Source: Pectobacterium parmentieri (GTDB lineage Bacteria > Pseudomonadota > Gammaproteobacteria > Enterobacterales > Enterobacteriaceae). Taken from it: a stretch of 64,000 bases of DNA. The notes below the pieces were generated by a model. It saw only the letters and a list, made by a program, of their open reading frames with translations, ran no database searches and was not told the origin of the DNA. A program made the position numbers and the translations under genes. Shown here piece after piece: positions 31,936-39,461 of this stretch. How positions within the stretch are numbered: the stretch's first letter is position 1; every line of letters begins with the position of its first letter. Location of the stretch: NCBI RefSeq assembly GCF_001742145.1, contig NZ_CP015749.1:2232001-2296000 (forward strand). Direction: 5' to 3'.

Positions 31936-32078
31936 TATAGCATTTGCTCTTAAACGCATAGGAAAACTATAACCCCAACAGCAGCGCTTAGTGATTGTCC
32001 AAAACAATCACATCGCTGAAACAGGGTTCATCCCTGTTAATGATGGATTTATCCATAAAGAATTGCGGCGATAGCCGC
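31936..32078. repeat. 143-bp structured repeat, copy B
   Basis: Same length and hairpins as copy A; differences fall mostly outside stems. A third, partial copy (cagcagcgcct, GTGATTG/CAATCAC) lies at about 32122-32160. Each copy is preceded by a GAGCT..CGCTCATG hairpin (31414 and 31880 region). No gene is seen in 30921-32517. Confidence 0.85.
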
Positions 32079-32310
32079 CAGTAAAATAAAAGGAAAACAA
32101 TTACACTATTCCTAAAACGCCAGCAGCGCCTCGTGATTGTATGAAACAATCACTTCGCTGAAAATAAGCATCAAGAAAGCCACATATTCCCATGTAAAAC
32201 ACCCTGCACATAAGGCAAAAGGAAAACTGGACTCTCTTAACTTCTTACTAATTATTTAATTATAAGCACTATCCCAACCCAATAGAATCAAGGCTTCACA
32301 ACTTTTTTTG

Positions 32311-32394
32311 CTATGTTCGAACATAGCAAACTCCTATGTGCGCACATAGATCCGTCCTATGTTCGAACATAGCAAGATCTATGTTTGAACATAG
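32311..32394. repeat. Four 16-bp palindromes at 22-23-bp spacing
   Basis: CTATGTTCGAACATAG (32311, 32357), CTATGTGCGCACATAG (32334) and CTATGTTTGAACATAG (32379). All but the last are perfect palindromes. Their starts are 23, 23 and 22 bases apart, on one DNA face, 124 bases before the RepL-like gene, so they are probable binding sites for that protein. Confidence 0.88.
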
Positions 32395-32517
32395 GTTTTT
32401 TAACATATAACAATAGCATAATAATAAAAGTCCTATTTTATTTATAGTTTAACTATTGACTTTTATTTTTCTGCATAGTATTAAAAATACAGAATAAAAA
32501 CTATAAGAGAGAATAAT

Positions 32518-33252
32518 ATGAATACTAATGACACTGAACTACTTCGCTTATTTGAAACATTAACCACTGAACAAAAGATTGATATCGCAAGACACTTATT
32601 GCAAAACAAAGATATAAAATCAACTACTGTTATTGCAACAGAAGAAGATAAAGCAATCTCATTTGCACAGCCTTATGTTTTTGCTTTTACATCTAACTTT
32701 CGTGTTTTTTCTGATCTTGATATATCTAAAAATGAATTCCGTGTATTAACTTACATCTTAGAATACATGGAGTTCGGAAACCTTATCAATCTGTCTCAAT
32801 CATCACTCTGCAAAGCATTGAATATTGCATCCGGTAATATGTCAAACATATTCAAAAAACTAAAACAGAAAGGAATACTCGTTGAGCATCATGGACACCT
32901 GTATATTAACTCGAATATTTTCGCCAAGGGTATGAGCCATCAACTTGATGAGAAACGTAAAGAGCATTTAAGTAATGCCAGAGGTCTTCATGCGGAGCTC
33001 GAACAATATCCAGAAAACTATACTGATTACTCAAAGCAAGAAAGACGAAACCTAGCTTTAGAAACAGAAACGAAAGAGATCTATACGGATGCCTTTATTT
33101 TTAGTAAGAAGAAAAAGAATAATGCTGTTCCTAATGCTAAAAATAGTCTCAAGATCGATAAACCTCGAAAGGTATACAAACGAACGAAAGAAAATGAAGC
33201 GGCAAGAAAAGTCATGACCAGCTTTGAAAACCATTTAAAAATCGTTTCCTAA
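32518..33252 (+). CDS. RepL-like winged-helix replication initiator
   Basis: 244 residues. About 75-145 is a winged helix (ISKNEFRVLTYILEYM, LSQSSLCKALNIASGNMSNI, LKQKGILVEHHGHLYINSN) that resembles the RepL/MarR-like replication proteins of small plasmids; the wing and the 'YINSNIFAKG' ending are characteristic. The C-terminal third is very basic. The palindromes at 32311-32394 are likely its targets. AGAGAG precedes ATG 32518. It could instead be a pure repressor of the same fold; replication is inferred from the surrounding iterons. Confidence 0.68.
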   Translation: MNTNDTELLRLFETLTTEQKIDIARHLLQNKDIKSTTVIATEEDKAISFAQPYVFAFTSNFRVFSDLDISKNEFRVLTYILEYMEFGNLINLSQSSLCKALNIASGNMSNIFKKLKQKGILVEHHGHLYINSNIFAKGMSHQLDEKRKEHLSNARGLHAELEQYPENYTDYSKQERRNLALETETKEIYTDAFIFSKKKKNNAVPNAKNSLKIDKPRKVYKRTKENEAARKVMTSFENHLKIVS

Positions 33253-33396
33253 ATAAGAAATCATAGATATTAATAACCAAGATAATATATTATTGACATA
33301 CACTATATTAAAATAATCTGACAGAAACCAGTAAAATATTAGATAGCTGCCAGATTATTAATATATCAAATCATATAACCAAATTACGCTTGATTT

Positions 33397-33669
33397 TTAA
33401 GGCTCTATTTTTTCAATAGAAGTAATATGGGCCTCACCACTTAACGGTTTATAAATACGTACCAGCGTCATATTTAGTTGTGCGTTGGGAAATGCACCAA
33501 TAGCCTTGGATAAAAAAGAATAATTTGTCCCGGATACTATTTGGGTCGCCACAAATATAGGCGTGTATTTCATGCCAACCAACCCATTCAATACTGATTC
33601 AAAGAACGACTTATCTGCATTGTCAACATCACGAAAAGCACTCCAACCACCAACAGTATTATTTGACAT
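33397..33669 (-). CDS. Stefin/cystatin-like protein
   Basis: 90 residues without a signal peptide. It carries the hallmarks of the cystatin wedge: an early Gly-Gly (TVGGW, residues 5-9), the first loop QxVxG as QIVSG (43-47) followed by TNYSF, and a strand VRIYKPL like the stefin strand LRVFQSL. Stefins inhibit papain-type cysteine proteases from the cytosol. GAGGTG precedes ATG 33669. It stands alone. An inhibitor of host plant or competitor cysteine proteases is inference; a cystatin fold with another role is possible. Confidence 0.72.
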   Translation of the reverse strand: MSNNTVGGWSAFRDVDNADKSFFESVLNGLVGMKYTPIFVATQIVSGTNYSFLSKAIGAFPNAQLNMTLVRIYKPLSGEAHITSIEKIEP

Positions 33670-33983
33670 AAATCACCTCATATAATTAGCTGGATAATAG
33701 TTTCTTATGGGATGTATCATATTCCACTGCAAATAGCGGTTATGAGTATAAGAAGTGTACTGGTTTTTTACAAGAGGATTCTAGTGAAAAAATAGTAGTG
33801 ATGTATCTTATATTATTATGTATACGATATGCTAGCCAACATGAATAACACTTATATTATAAAGCGACATAATACCCCTTGCTTTACTCAAAACAAAGTC
33901 ACTTATTTATTACCCGATTAATTTGACACTTTCTCTATATACCTTAACATATAAATATAACAAAAATTATTAACGAGGTATTT
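33670..33983. other. AT-rich intergenic region
   Basis: About 310 bases, very AT-rich, between divergent genes. Only short A/T runs; no gene or clear site. Confidence 0.4.
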
Positions 33984-34466
33984 ATGAGAAATGTAAAATT
34001 AGATAACAGCGATTTATTAGCATATTTTGATACTGTTCAAAAGCTTAAAAAACAACCATCAATGGACGAGTATAGAAAAGAATATTTCAGACTGCGTGAA
34101 GATGACTCTGTGCCACAATATAAACTAAGAGAATATTACTCAGCCCATACGGAACTACGCAGGTTGGATAGAAAGAGAAAATCTCTTATGGATTTTTTTA
34201 TTGAAGAACTTAATCCTATCAGTTTTTCAACAGCTAACACATCTGCAAAATCATCAGGGGATCTTGATAAATTTTATGAGAGTAGGCTTTATGGGAAAGC
34301 AATTGTAGAAAAAAGTGATGAAGAAATTGTATCCCTAATTATAAAACAGCGCACAGAGGCAGCACTTGAGTTTCAACGTTCTGTTGAGCAGAGCCTTGAA
34401 CAGCTTTCCAGTATCTCATCAGATCTTGGGACATTGAATACAAAACGCAGGAAAATGGCTATTTAA
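33984..34466 (+). CDS. Helical protein, unknown
   Basis: 160 residues, charged and strongly helical throughout (KLREYYSAHTELRRLDRKRKSL; EEIVSLIIKQRTEAALEFQRSV). Coiled-coil propensity at both ends. GAGG precedes ATG 33984. No family recognised. It converges with the ArsR operon. Confidence 0.58.
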   Translation: MRNVKLDNSDLLAYFDTVQKLKKQPSMDEYRKEYFRLREDDSVPQYKLREYYSAHTELRRLDRKRKSLMDFFIEELNPISFSTANTSAKSSGDLDKFYESRLYGKAIVEKSDEEIVSLIIKQRTEAALEFQRSVEQSLEQLSSISSDLGTLNTKRRKMAI

Positions 34467-34472
34467 ATTGTA

Positions 34473-35174
34473 TTATGTATTCAGCCCGAATAATTTTTTA
34501 AATGCCATTTTCCCACTGGCAGTAATAGTTACTTCTCTGAACCCCGGTATTCTGGTTAGCCACCCTTTTTGCTCACAATGCGTAAAAAAAGCAGCGCCGG
34601 CCTCGCCACCAAGATGAAATCGCCGTTCACTCCAGTCAAGGCAGCCACAGCACGTTTTACGTCGTGTCTTTGGCTTGGACATAATACCTAACTCTCGGAA
34701 CTGTTCTTGTCCTGATGGCGTCATTGACGCGCCATCTGACGTAACCCAACCTTCAGCAATCATAAAATCATAGATATGAACCGAGATCTCACCGGCTAAA
34801 TGGTCATAACACGTCCGGGCAACCCGTAATGATGAAGGTGTGTTTATTTTAGCTGATGATGTTGAGCGCCATGACACGCCCATCATGTTTTCAATCAGTC
34901 CGGCAATGTCTGTTCCTGCCAGACGGTAATAACGATGACGTCCCTGAGAAAGACAGGTAATCAATCCCTCACTGACCAACCGTGACAGATGTGCACTGGC
35001 AGTTGATGCCGCGATATCAGCGACCACACTTAACTCTGTTGCCGTCCACGCACGTCCATCCATCAACGCGCAAAGCATTTTTACACGGGAAGGATCGGAT
35101 ATGGCAGCCGCCAGAGCTGCCATTGAATGTTCCAGAGCATCACCCCTATCTGTTAACTTAGCGTATTTTAACAT
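34473..35174 (-). CDS. ArsR-family transcriptional regulator
   Basis: 233 residues. Residues about 10-95 are an ArsR winged helix (LAAAISDPSRVKMLCALMDGRAWTATELS, ASTASAHLSRLV). The longer C-terminal domain has CCGCLDW, as in a known subgroup of larger ArsR regulators. I chose ATG 35174, one base after the upstream gene's stop, which implies translational coupling. It likely represses its own three-gene operon. Confidence 0.85.
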   Translation of the reverse strand: MLKYAKLTDRGDALEHSMAALAAAISDPSRVKMLCALMDGRAWTATELSVVADIAASTASAHLSRLVSEGLITCLSQGRHRYYRLAGTDIAGLIENMMGVSWRSTSSAKINTPSSLRVARTCYDHLAGEISVHIYDFMIAEGWVTSDGASMTPSGQEQFRELGIMSKPKTRRKTCCGCLDWSERRFHLGGEAGAAFFTHCEQKGWLTRIPGFREVTITASGKMAFKKLFGLNT

Positions 35175-35175
35175 A

Positions 35176-35568
35176 TTACTCAGGCACGACAGCCCATTTC
35201 TCCGTTGTTTTACTGGCAACTCTATCATTATCAGTCACAAGGATCAGCTGGTTTGCATGGTCGCTATATTGGCACAGGATATTAATCCCCTTCTCAGCCA
35301 GTGTTGCCGCAATTTCTCCTAACTCACCGGGGCGCTCTTGCTTAAGTTTTCGGATCAGTGGCCTGCATACACTTTCAACCTGAAATCCTGCGTTTTCCAG
35401 CACGGCTTTGGCAGCATCCCCCTTCTCAACAAGAAAATGCGCATGTGCTTTGTCTCCAATGGTAAATACGCCACCACCCTCAAGGCCAATACCATTTTGA
35501 CCTAATACCGCCCCCAGTGCAGCCAGTTCGCCCGGCGTATTCTTTAAAACAACATGGATGTCATACAT
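35176..35568 (-). CDS. ACT-domain protein
   Basis: 130 residues made of two ACT modules ([25 protein letters not shown] and [23 protein letters not shown]), which bind amino acids or other small ligands. AGAGG is 8 bases before ATG 35568. It overlaps the ABM gene by 8 bases and precedes the ArsR gene, so it may be a ligand sensor for the operon. Confidence 0.8.
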   Translation of the reverse strand: MYDIHVVLKNTPGELAALGAVLGQNGIGLEGGGVFTIGDKAHAHFLVEKGDAAKAVLENAGFQVESVCRPLIRKLKQERPGELGEIAATLAEKGINILCQYSDHANQLILVTDNDRVASKTTEKWAVVPE

Positions 35569-35884
35569 CGGTCTGACCTCTGGTTTCTGATGAATAGTCT
35601 CTGAGTGCATGGGCAATACGGATTCGATAAAAAGAGAAGATAGATTTTTGTCCTTCCGCCTGAGCCGCCTTATGCAAAACGTTTTGTTTCCATAGCAATA
35701 TGGCCTCTTCATCCCTCCACCAAGACAATGACAATATCTTTTCCGATGTTGTCAGACTCTGGAAACGCTCGATAGAAATAAAACCATCAATATCGGCTAA
35801 TAGCGGTTTCAATTCAGCAGCAAGCTGGAGATAACGCACTTGTTGTGTGGGAACAACATCTGCTTCAAAAAGCACTGCGATCAC
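35561..35884 (-). CDS. Antibiotic biosynthesis monooxygenase (ABM) domain protein
   Basis: 107 residues: a ferredoxin-like ABM fold ([39 protein letters not shown]). Members oxidise quinones or detoxify heme or aldehyde-like compounds. Start GTG 35884 with AGGG at 8 bases. First gene of the ABM-ACT-ArsR operon. Confidence 0.82.
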   Translation of the reverse strand: MIAVLFEADVVPTQQVRYLQLAAELKPLLADIDGFISIERFQSLTTSEKILSLSWWRDEEAILLWKQNVLHKAAQAEGQKSIFSFYRIRIAHALRDYSSETRGQTDV

Positions 35885-36002
35885 ATTCCTACCCTCTATG
35901 TATTAGACACGGGTATGACTGTACCGTGTTCAGTGCTGAACACTTCGATGGAGGGCGAAATATGGATGTCATCAGCAATAGCACCTGTGGCAATGACTGG
36001 TA

Positions 36003-36245
36003 TCAGTGATAAAGGTCTTCAGGTGATACACGATCACACCCCATTTTCTCAAGCAACAGTTGTAATCTCTTGGCCCTCAATTTCTGGGCCTTTTTCTCAC
36101 CAATCTCCTGATAGTATTCTTCCCGTCGCTCCGCTACCACTTTACGGAACTTCTTCAAAAGCTGGTTCAGTGTTTTGATGTCAGTAGTAGCGGCTTCAGC
36201 TTGGATGTTTCTATACATAAACATAACGTGGAATTCATCAATCAT
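36003..36245 (-). CDS. Truncated H-NS (H-NST-like), N-terminal domain only
   Basis: 80 residues. MYRNIQAEAATTDIKTLNQLL aligns with the H-NS dimerization helix [22 protein letters not shown], and VVAERREEYYQE with its second helix. Residues 60-80 align with the H-NS linker start ([30 protein letters not shown]). The DNA-binding domain is absent. Such proteins poison H-NS oligomers and lift silencing. ATG 36245 has GAGG nearby; 36257 is an alternative. Confidence 0.72.
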   Translation of the reverse strand: MIDEFHVMFMYRNIQAEAATTDIKTLNQLLKKFRKVVAERREEYYQEIGEKKAQKLRAKRLQLLLEKMGCDRVSPEDLYH

Positions 36246-36315
36246 ATTAAACCTCATAGTGTTATCATTGATTTTATTTCCCTCTTACGAGGGAATACTC
36301 ATTACATCTGAATAA

Positions 36316-36666
36316 TCAAACAACTGTCACTTTCAGCTTCCAATAAACAGGGTCTTGATTTTCATCCTGATTAATATTTTTAAACACGAGTTCAATGATA
36401 TGCTCAAGATGCCAATGTAAGATTTCATCCTTTAAATCATTTTTATTGATACCAGACGCATCATTTTTAATAGAGTATTTCATTATCTCACGAGTTATAA
36501 TCACATCATAAATAACTTCTGAAAGTTCACCCCAACTCATAATATGGATTGCTGTTTCAGGATCACTTTCATGAATATTATATATCTCATCACAGAATCC
36601 TTGTAAGATGTTAGCAACAAGAACATTTTTTGTTTTATCATAGCTATTCAATACAATCTCTTTCAT
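36316..36666 (-). CDS. Small acidic protein of AlpA-linked cluster
   Basis: 116 residues, acidic and helical, no recognised family. Part of a leftward series of short genes from 37964 to 36003. AGGGTGAG precedes ATG 36666. Confidence 0.58.
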   Translation of the reverse strand: MKEIVLNSYDKTKNVLVANILQGFCDEIYNIHESDPETAIHIMSWGELSEVIYDVIITREIMKYSIKNDASGINKNDLKDEILHWHLEHIIELVFKNINQDENQDPVYWKLKVTVV

Positions 36667-36705
36667 TTTCTCACCCTTACTTTTCAGTTAATAGTCAGTA
36701 AAACA

Positions 36706-36969
36706 TTAGTTGTTATAGCCGATATTTGTGATGACACAGCTATACTCTAGCCATAAATCATCTACTAGCTCGTTATTAATAAATCGATTTAACTCCTCAA
36801 GTATATTCTTATCATCAATGATTTCTTCTACTGAATATCCAGTAATAGCAACAAATATTTCAAAACGCTCTTGAATAGTATTCATTACTTCTGGAGGTCC
36901 ATCACACAACACGCTTACAACTACAGACATTTTATTTGTCATAGAACTTTGTTCGTTGTTGTTTACCAT
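36706..36969 (-). CDS. Small acidic protein of AlpA-linked cluster
   Basis: 87 residues with strands then helices (SVVVSVLCDGPPEVM..IQERFEIFVAITGYSVEEIID). Not recognised. AAGGAAAG precedes ATG 36969. A GCCCC/GGGGC hairpin lies just before the gene. Confidence 0.58.
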   Translation of the reverse strand: MVNNNEQSSMTNKMSVVVSVLCDGPPEVMNTIQERFEIFVAITGYSVEEIIDDKNILEELNRFINNELVDDLWLEYSCVITNIGYNN

Positions 36970-36997
36970 TTTTACTTTCCTTTTATATATTTTGTTA

Positions 36998-37011
36998 GCC
37001 CCTTACGGGGC
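36998..37011. terminator. Hairpin GCCCC-ttac-GGGGC
   Basis: A 5-bp GC stem with 4-base loop between two cluster genes, repeated at 37371-37384. Probably an mRNA processing or partial stop point on the minus strand. Confidence 0.5.
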
Positions 37012-37021
37012 AGGATTATTT

Positions 37022-37318
37022 TTACTTTCTAAAGTTTTCTGAATATTCGACTAACATGGCAGCGACCAGTTCAAAGTTAACTTGATTAATGTCACCACTA
37101 TTACCTTCTTGGGCAGTGAATCTTTCAAAGTTGTTCTGGATATGGTCTATCACATGGATAATAAATGGACTCATAAAATCCGGGGCATCCAAATAATCAT
37201 TGGCGTCACCATCACCATTAACTTCCATAAACATATTCCAGCTTGCGGCAAACGATCTACAAGCAAGCTCATAGAACAGTTCGGTTGATTTATTAATGCT
37301 TATTTTTTCTTTAGACAT
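37022..37318 (-). CDS. Small acidic protein of AlpA-linked cluster
   Basis: 98 residues, helical, acidic (ELACRSFAASWNMFMEVNGDGDANDYL; FELVAAMLVEYSENF). Its length, charge and Cys-poor pattern resemble the next gene, which suggests a family. GAGGAT precedes ATG 37318. Confidence 0.58.
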   Translation of the reverse strand: MSKEKISINKSTELFYELACRSFAASWNMFMEVNGDGDANDYLDAPDFMSPFIIHVIDHIQNNFERFTAQEGNSGDINQVNFELVAAMLVEYSENFRK

Positions 37319-37370
37319 ATTTATATCCTCATAGTTAAATGCTTATTTAAATTCATTGTGTTTTTTATTA

Positions 37371-37384
37371 GCCCCTTTCGGGGC
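37371..37384. terminator. Hairpin GCCCC-tttc-GGGGC
   Basis: Second copy of the intergenic hairpin (see 36998). Confidence 0.5.
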
Positions 37385-37398
37385 CGAATACGCTGTTG

Positions 37399-37713
37399 TT
37401 AGCTCATACCAAAAAGCAATGCCTTTATATGGACACTTTTCATTTCCAATATAACTTTATCCATATCAACATAAATCAGTCTCTCTCTCTTACCCGCTTC
37501 TTCCATATGTCCATCAAAACGCTTAGCCAGATAATCTTTAACATGTGAAAGATACGATTCCGTTCTATTATTATCTAACATAATAGATGCGACTAACTCA
37601 TGATCTCCTTGATCTTTATATATCAGCATTCCAGCCACATAAAGATACTTTGTCATAGCATAAAATGTTTTTGTGGATAACTCTTTGATACTTTCCATTT
37701 CTTGATTATTCAT
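37399..37713 (-). CDS. Small protein of AlpA-linked cluster
   Basis: 104 residues, helical (NNQEMESIKELSTKTFYAMTKYL; DHELVASIMLDNNRTESYLSHV). GAGGAAATAAA precedes ATG 37713. It starts after the AlpA gene; the cluster may be one transcript controlled by AlpA. Confidence 0.58.
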   Translation of the reverse strand: MNNQEMESIKELSTKTFYAMTKYLYVAGMLIYKDQGDHELVASIMLDNNRTESYLSHVKDYLAKRFDGHMEEAGKRERLIYVDMDKVILEMKSVHIKALLFGMS

Positions 37714-37745
37714 TTTATTTCCTCTTGTTGTTATTAAACTATTTG

Positions 37746-37964
37746 TTATTCAGATACAGGACGTGAATCAGAAATTATTTTCTCAATCCATGTATCAATC
37801 TCACTTTCTATAAAGGCAATAGACCTTAAACCCGTTTTAACCTGCGATGGAAAGCGTCCGGCTTTAATAAGCGTATAAATCCATGTCTTTCCAAATCCGG
37901 TTCTTCTAATCACTTCTGGTAAACGGATAAGGCGTTGTTTTTTGTTTACTACGATTTGAACCAT
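37746..37964 (-). CDS. AlpA-family regulator
   Basis: 72 residues with a MerR-like helix-turn-helix of the AlpA type (RLIRLPEVIRRTGFGKTWIY, SQVKTGLRSIAFIESEIDTWI). AlpA proteins activate excision or cargo genes in P4-like elements, often by increasing integrase expression. GGAG precedes ATG 37964. First gene of the small-gene cluster. Confidence 0.85.
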   Translation of the reverse strand: MVQIVVNKKQRLIRLPEVIRRTGFGKTWIYTLIKAGRFPSQVKTGLRSIAFIESEIDTWIEKIISDSRPVSE

Positions 37965-38151
37965 ATTTATCTCCTATTTTTTACGTAATATTTCAATATT
38001 TCGTTTTTCAGTATGTGATTTGATGGAAATAATTGTATGGATATCGCTTGTAAAAAACGAGGTTGGTTCACCAGCCCCGAACAGAGGGGAAGTTCAGGAC
38101 CAGTGAATTTCGGGGATTTTTATGAGGGGTGAATGCCGGGGACGTTCAGGC

Positions 38152-39027
38152 TTAGCGACTGTCCCTTGTTTTCTTCTTGTCTTCAGGTTTGTCATTCATG
38201 CCGATGACAGCAAGGATATCTGAACTCTTCACATGCATGTTTTTTATGAAAAAGTCATTTAACGACTTGAAATAATTATCATTGTTCAAAAAATCATAGG
38301 CTAGAGGGTAATCCGTATCTTTGATTTGCTCACTACCTCTGGCATAACGCATATCGGTATGCAGGATACCAGCCAGCACAGGATAAGGGATTTTCTGATT
38401 GTTGAGCTGTTCCCAACCAATGAGATCCATCAAAGGGATGATCTTGTAATCGAGTATCTTTTGGAATGTTTTATGACCAAAACGGAAGTCTTTTTCCGGT
38501 GGCTTGGGCGCTTTGAGGTGCTTCTGCCACTGAGTGATAAGCACTTTTAGGTGTTCTGCCAGATCGTCACTGCTGGCTTCATCCAGATCAATTTCAATCA
38601 GCATCTTATTGGTAGGGTTCAGCCCTCCCTGTTTCAGGTATTCAGATATGTATTCTGAACTCACTGAAACATCATCTTTCTGATCAGAGTTTTCCAGCCG
38701 ATACATAGCTCGCCCATAGTTGAACAACGAATTCCTTGTCATTGGCCTGACTGCATAGCTATGGGCCAGCATATGACTGTCAGAGACCCATTTAGTCTCA
38801 TGTATGACCTTACCAGAACGGATTTGTGCATCATGGTAGATCGCCAGCATTTGGTTCTCTTCGCCTGCAGTTTCCCACTGCTGCCTTGCTTTATAGGCAA
38901 ATATCCGTCTTTCAAGCTCAGCATAAATCTGTTCTAGCGTTAAATCTTTCAGCACATCGTAACGGCTTACATCAAACCACTCACTTAGAGCTTCTACGAT
39001 CTCCGCTTTAGGCATCTTTTTTGTCAT
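38152..39027 (-). CDS. DUF6387-type protein
   Basis: 291 residues. Its alpha-helical middle (YISEYLKQGGLNPTNKMLIEIDLDEASSDDLAEHL) and spacing fit a conserved family found on integrative elements, likely a chromosome-maintenance or regulatory helper; function not established. GAGA precedes ATG 39027. It stands between AlpA and the CBASS-type module. Confidence 0.62.
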   Translation of the reverse strand: MTKKMPKAEIVEALSEWFDVSRYDVLKDLTLEQIYAELERRIFAYKARQQWETAGEENQMLAIYHDAQIRSGKVIHETKWVSDSHMLAHSYAVRPMTRNSLFNYGRAMYRLENSDQKDDVSVSSEYISEYLKQGGLNPTNKMLIEIDLDEASSDDLAEHLKVLITQWQKHLKAPKPPEKDFRFGHKTFQKILDYKIIPLMDLIGWEQLNNQKIPYPVLAGILHTDMRYARGSEQIKDTDYPLAYDFLNNDNYFKSLNDFFIKNMHVKSSDILAVIGMNDKPEDKKKTRDSR

Positions 39028-39461
39028 TGTTTTCTCTATAAATGTTGATTTTGAGTTTTGATAAAGCTATCTCATTCAACAGCATAGAGAAAGTGAAAAA
39101 AGATGTCAGGCTTCCCAAGATGGGGGCATTGAAGAATTGAATGTAACTTGGTATCCTCCTTGGACATTACTTGACCAATGCTAAAAAATCACTTGCTCAT
39201 TCAGACCTTCAAGAAGTTTGCCATGACCTAAACGGTTCTTTTGCTAAGTGCCAGAGTGGGCATTGCTTGCATTGCAATGTGCTGGTAACGAGGAGTCGAT
39301 CAACTCACTTGTTATGATTCAATTTGTATTAGGTTAATAAGGAACATATTATAACCATAAATTTGATTGAGATCATGTTTTTAATTAGAAGTTGGCTTTT
39401 TACTCTTGATAATGTCTCTTATGGAAGCATATGTAATTAATGACCTCAACAAGGAAATTAC
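39028..39461. other. Intergenic region before the defence module
   Basis: About 430 bases with no convincing gene; AT-rich near the right end, which should hold the SMODS operon promoter. Confidence 0.4.

Noticed and set aside
31000..32500. CRISPR array (several regular repeats seen)
   Set aside because: The repeats are 21-bp tandem units without spacers, palindromes at 22-23-bp spacing, and 143-bp copies; none has CRISPR spacing or cas genes.
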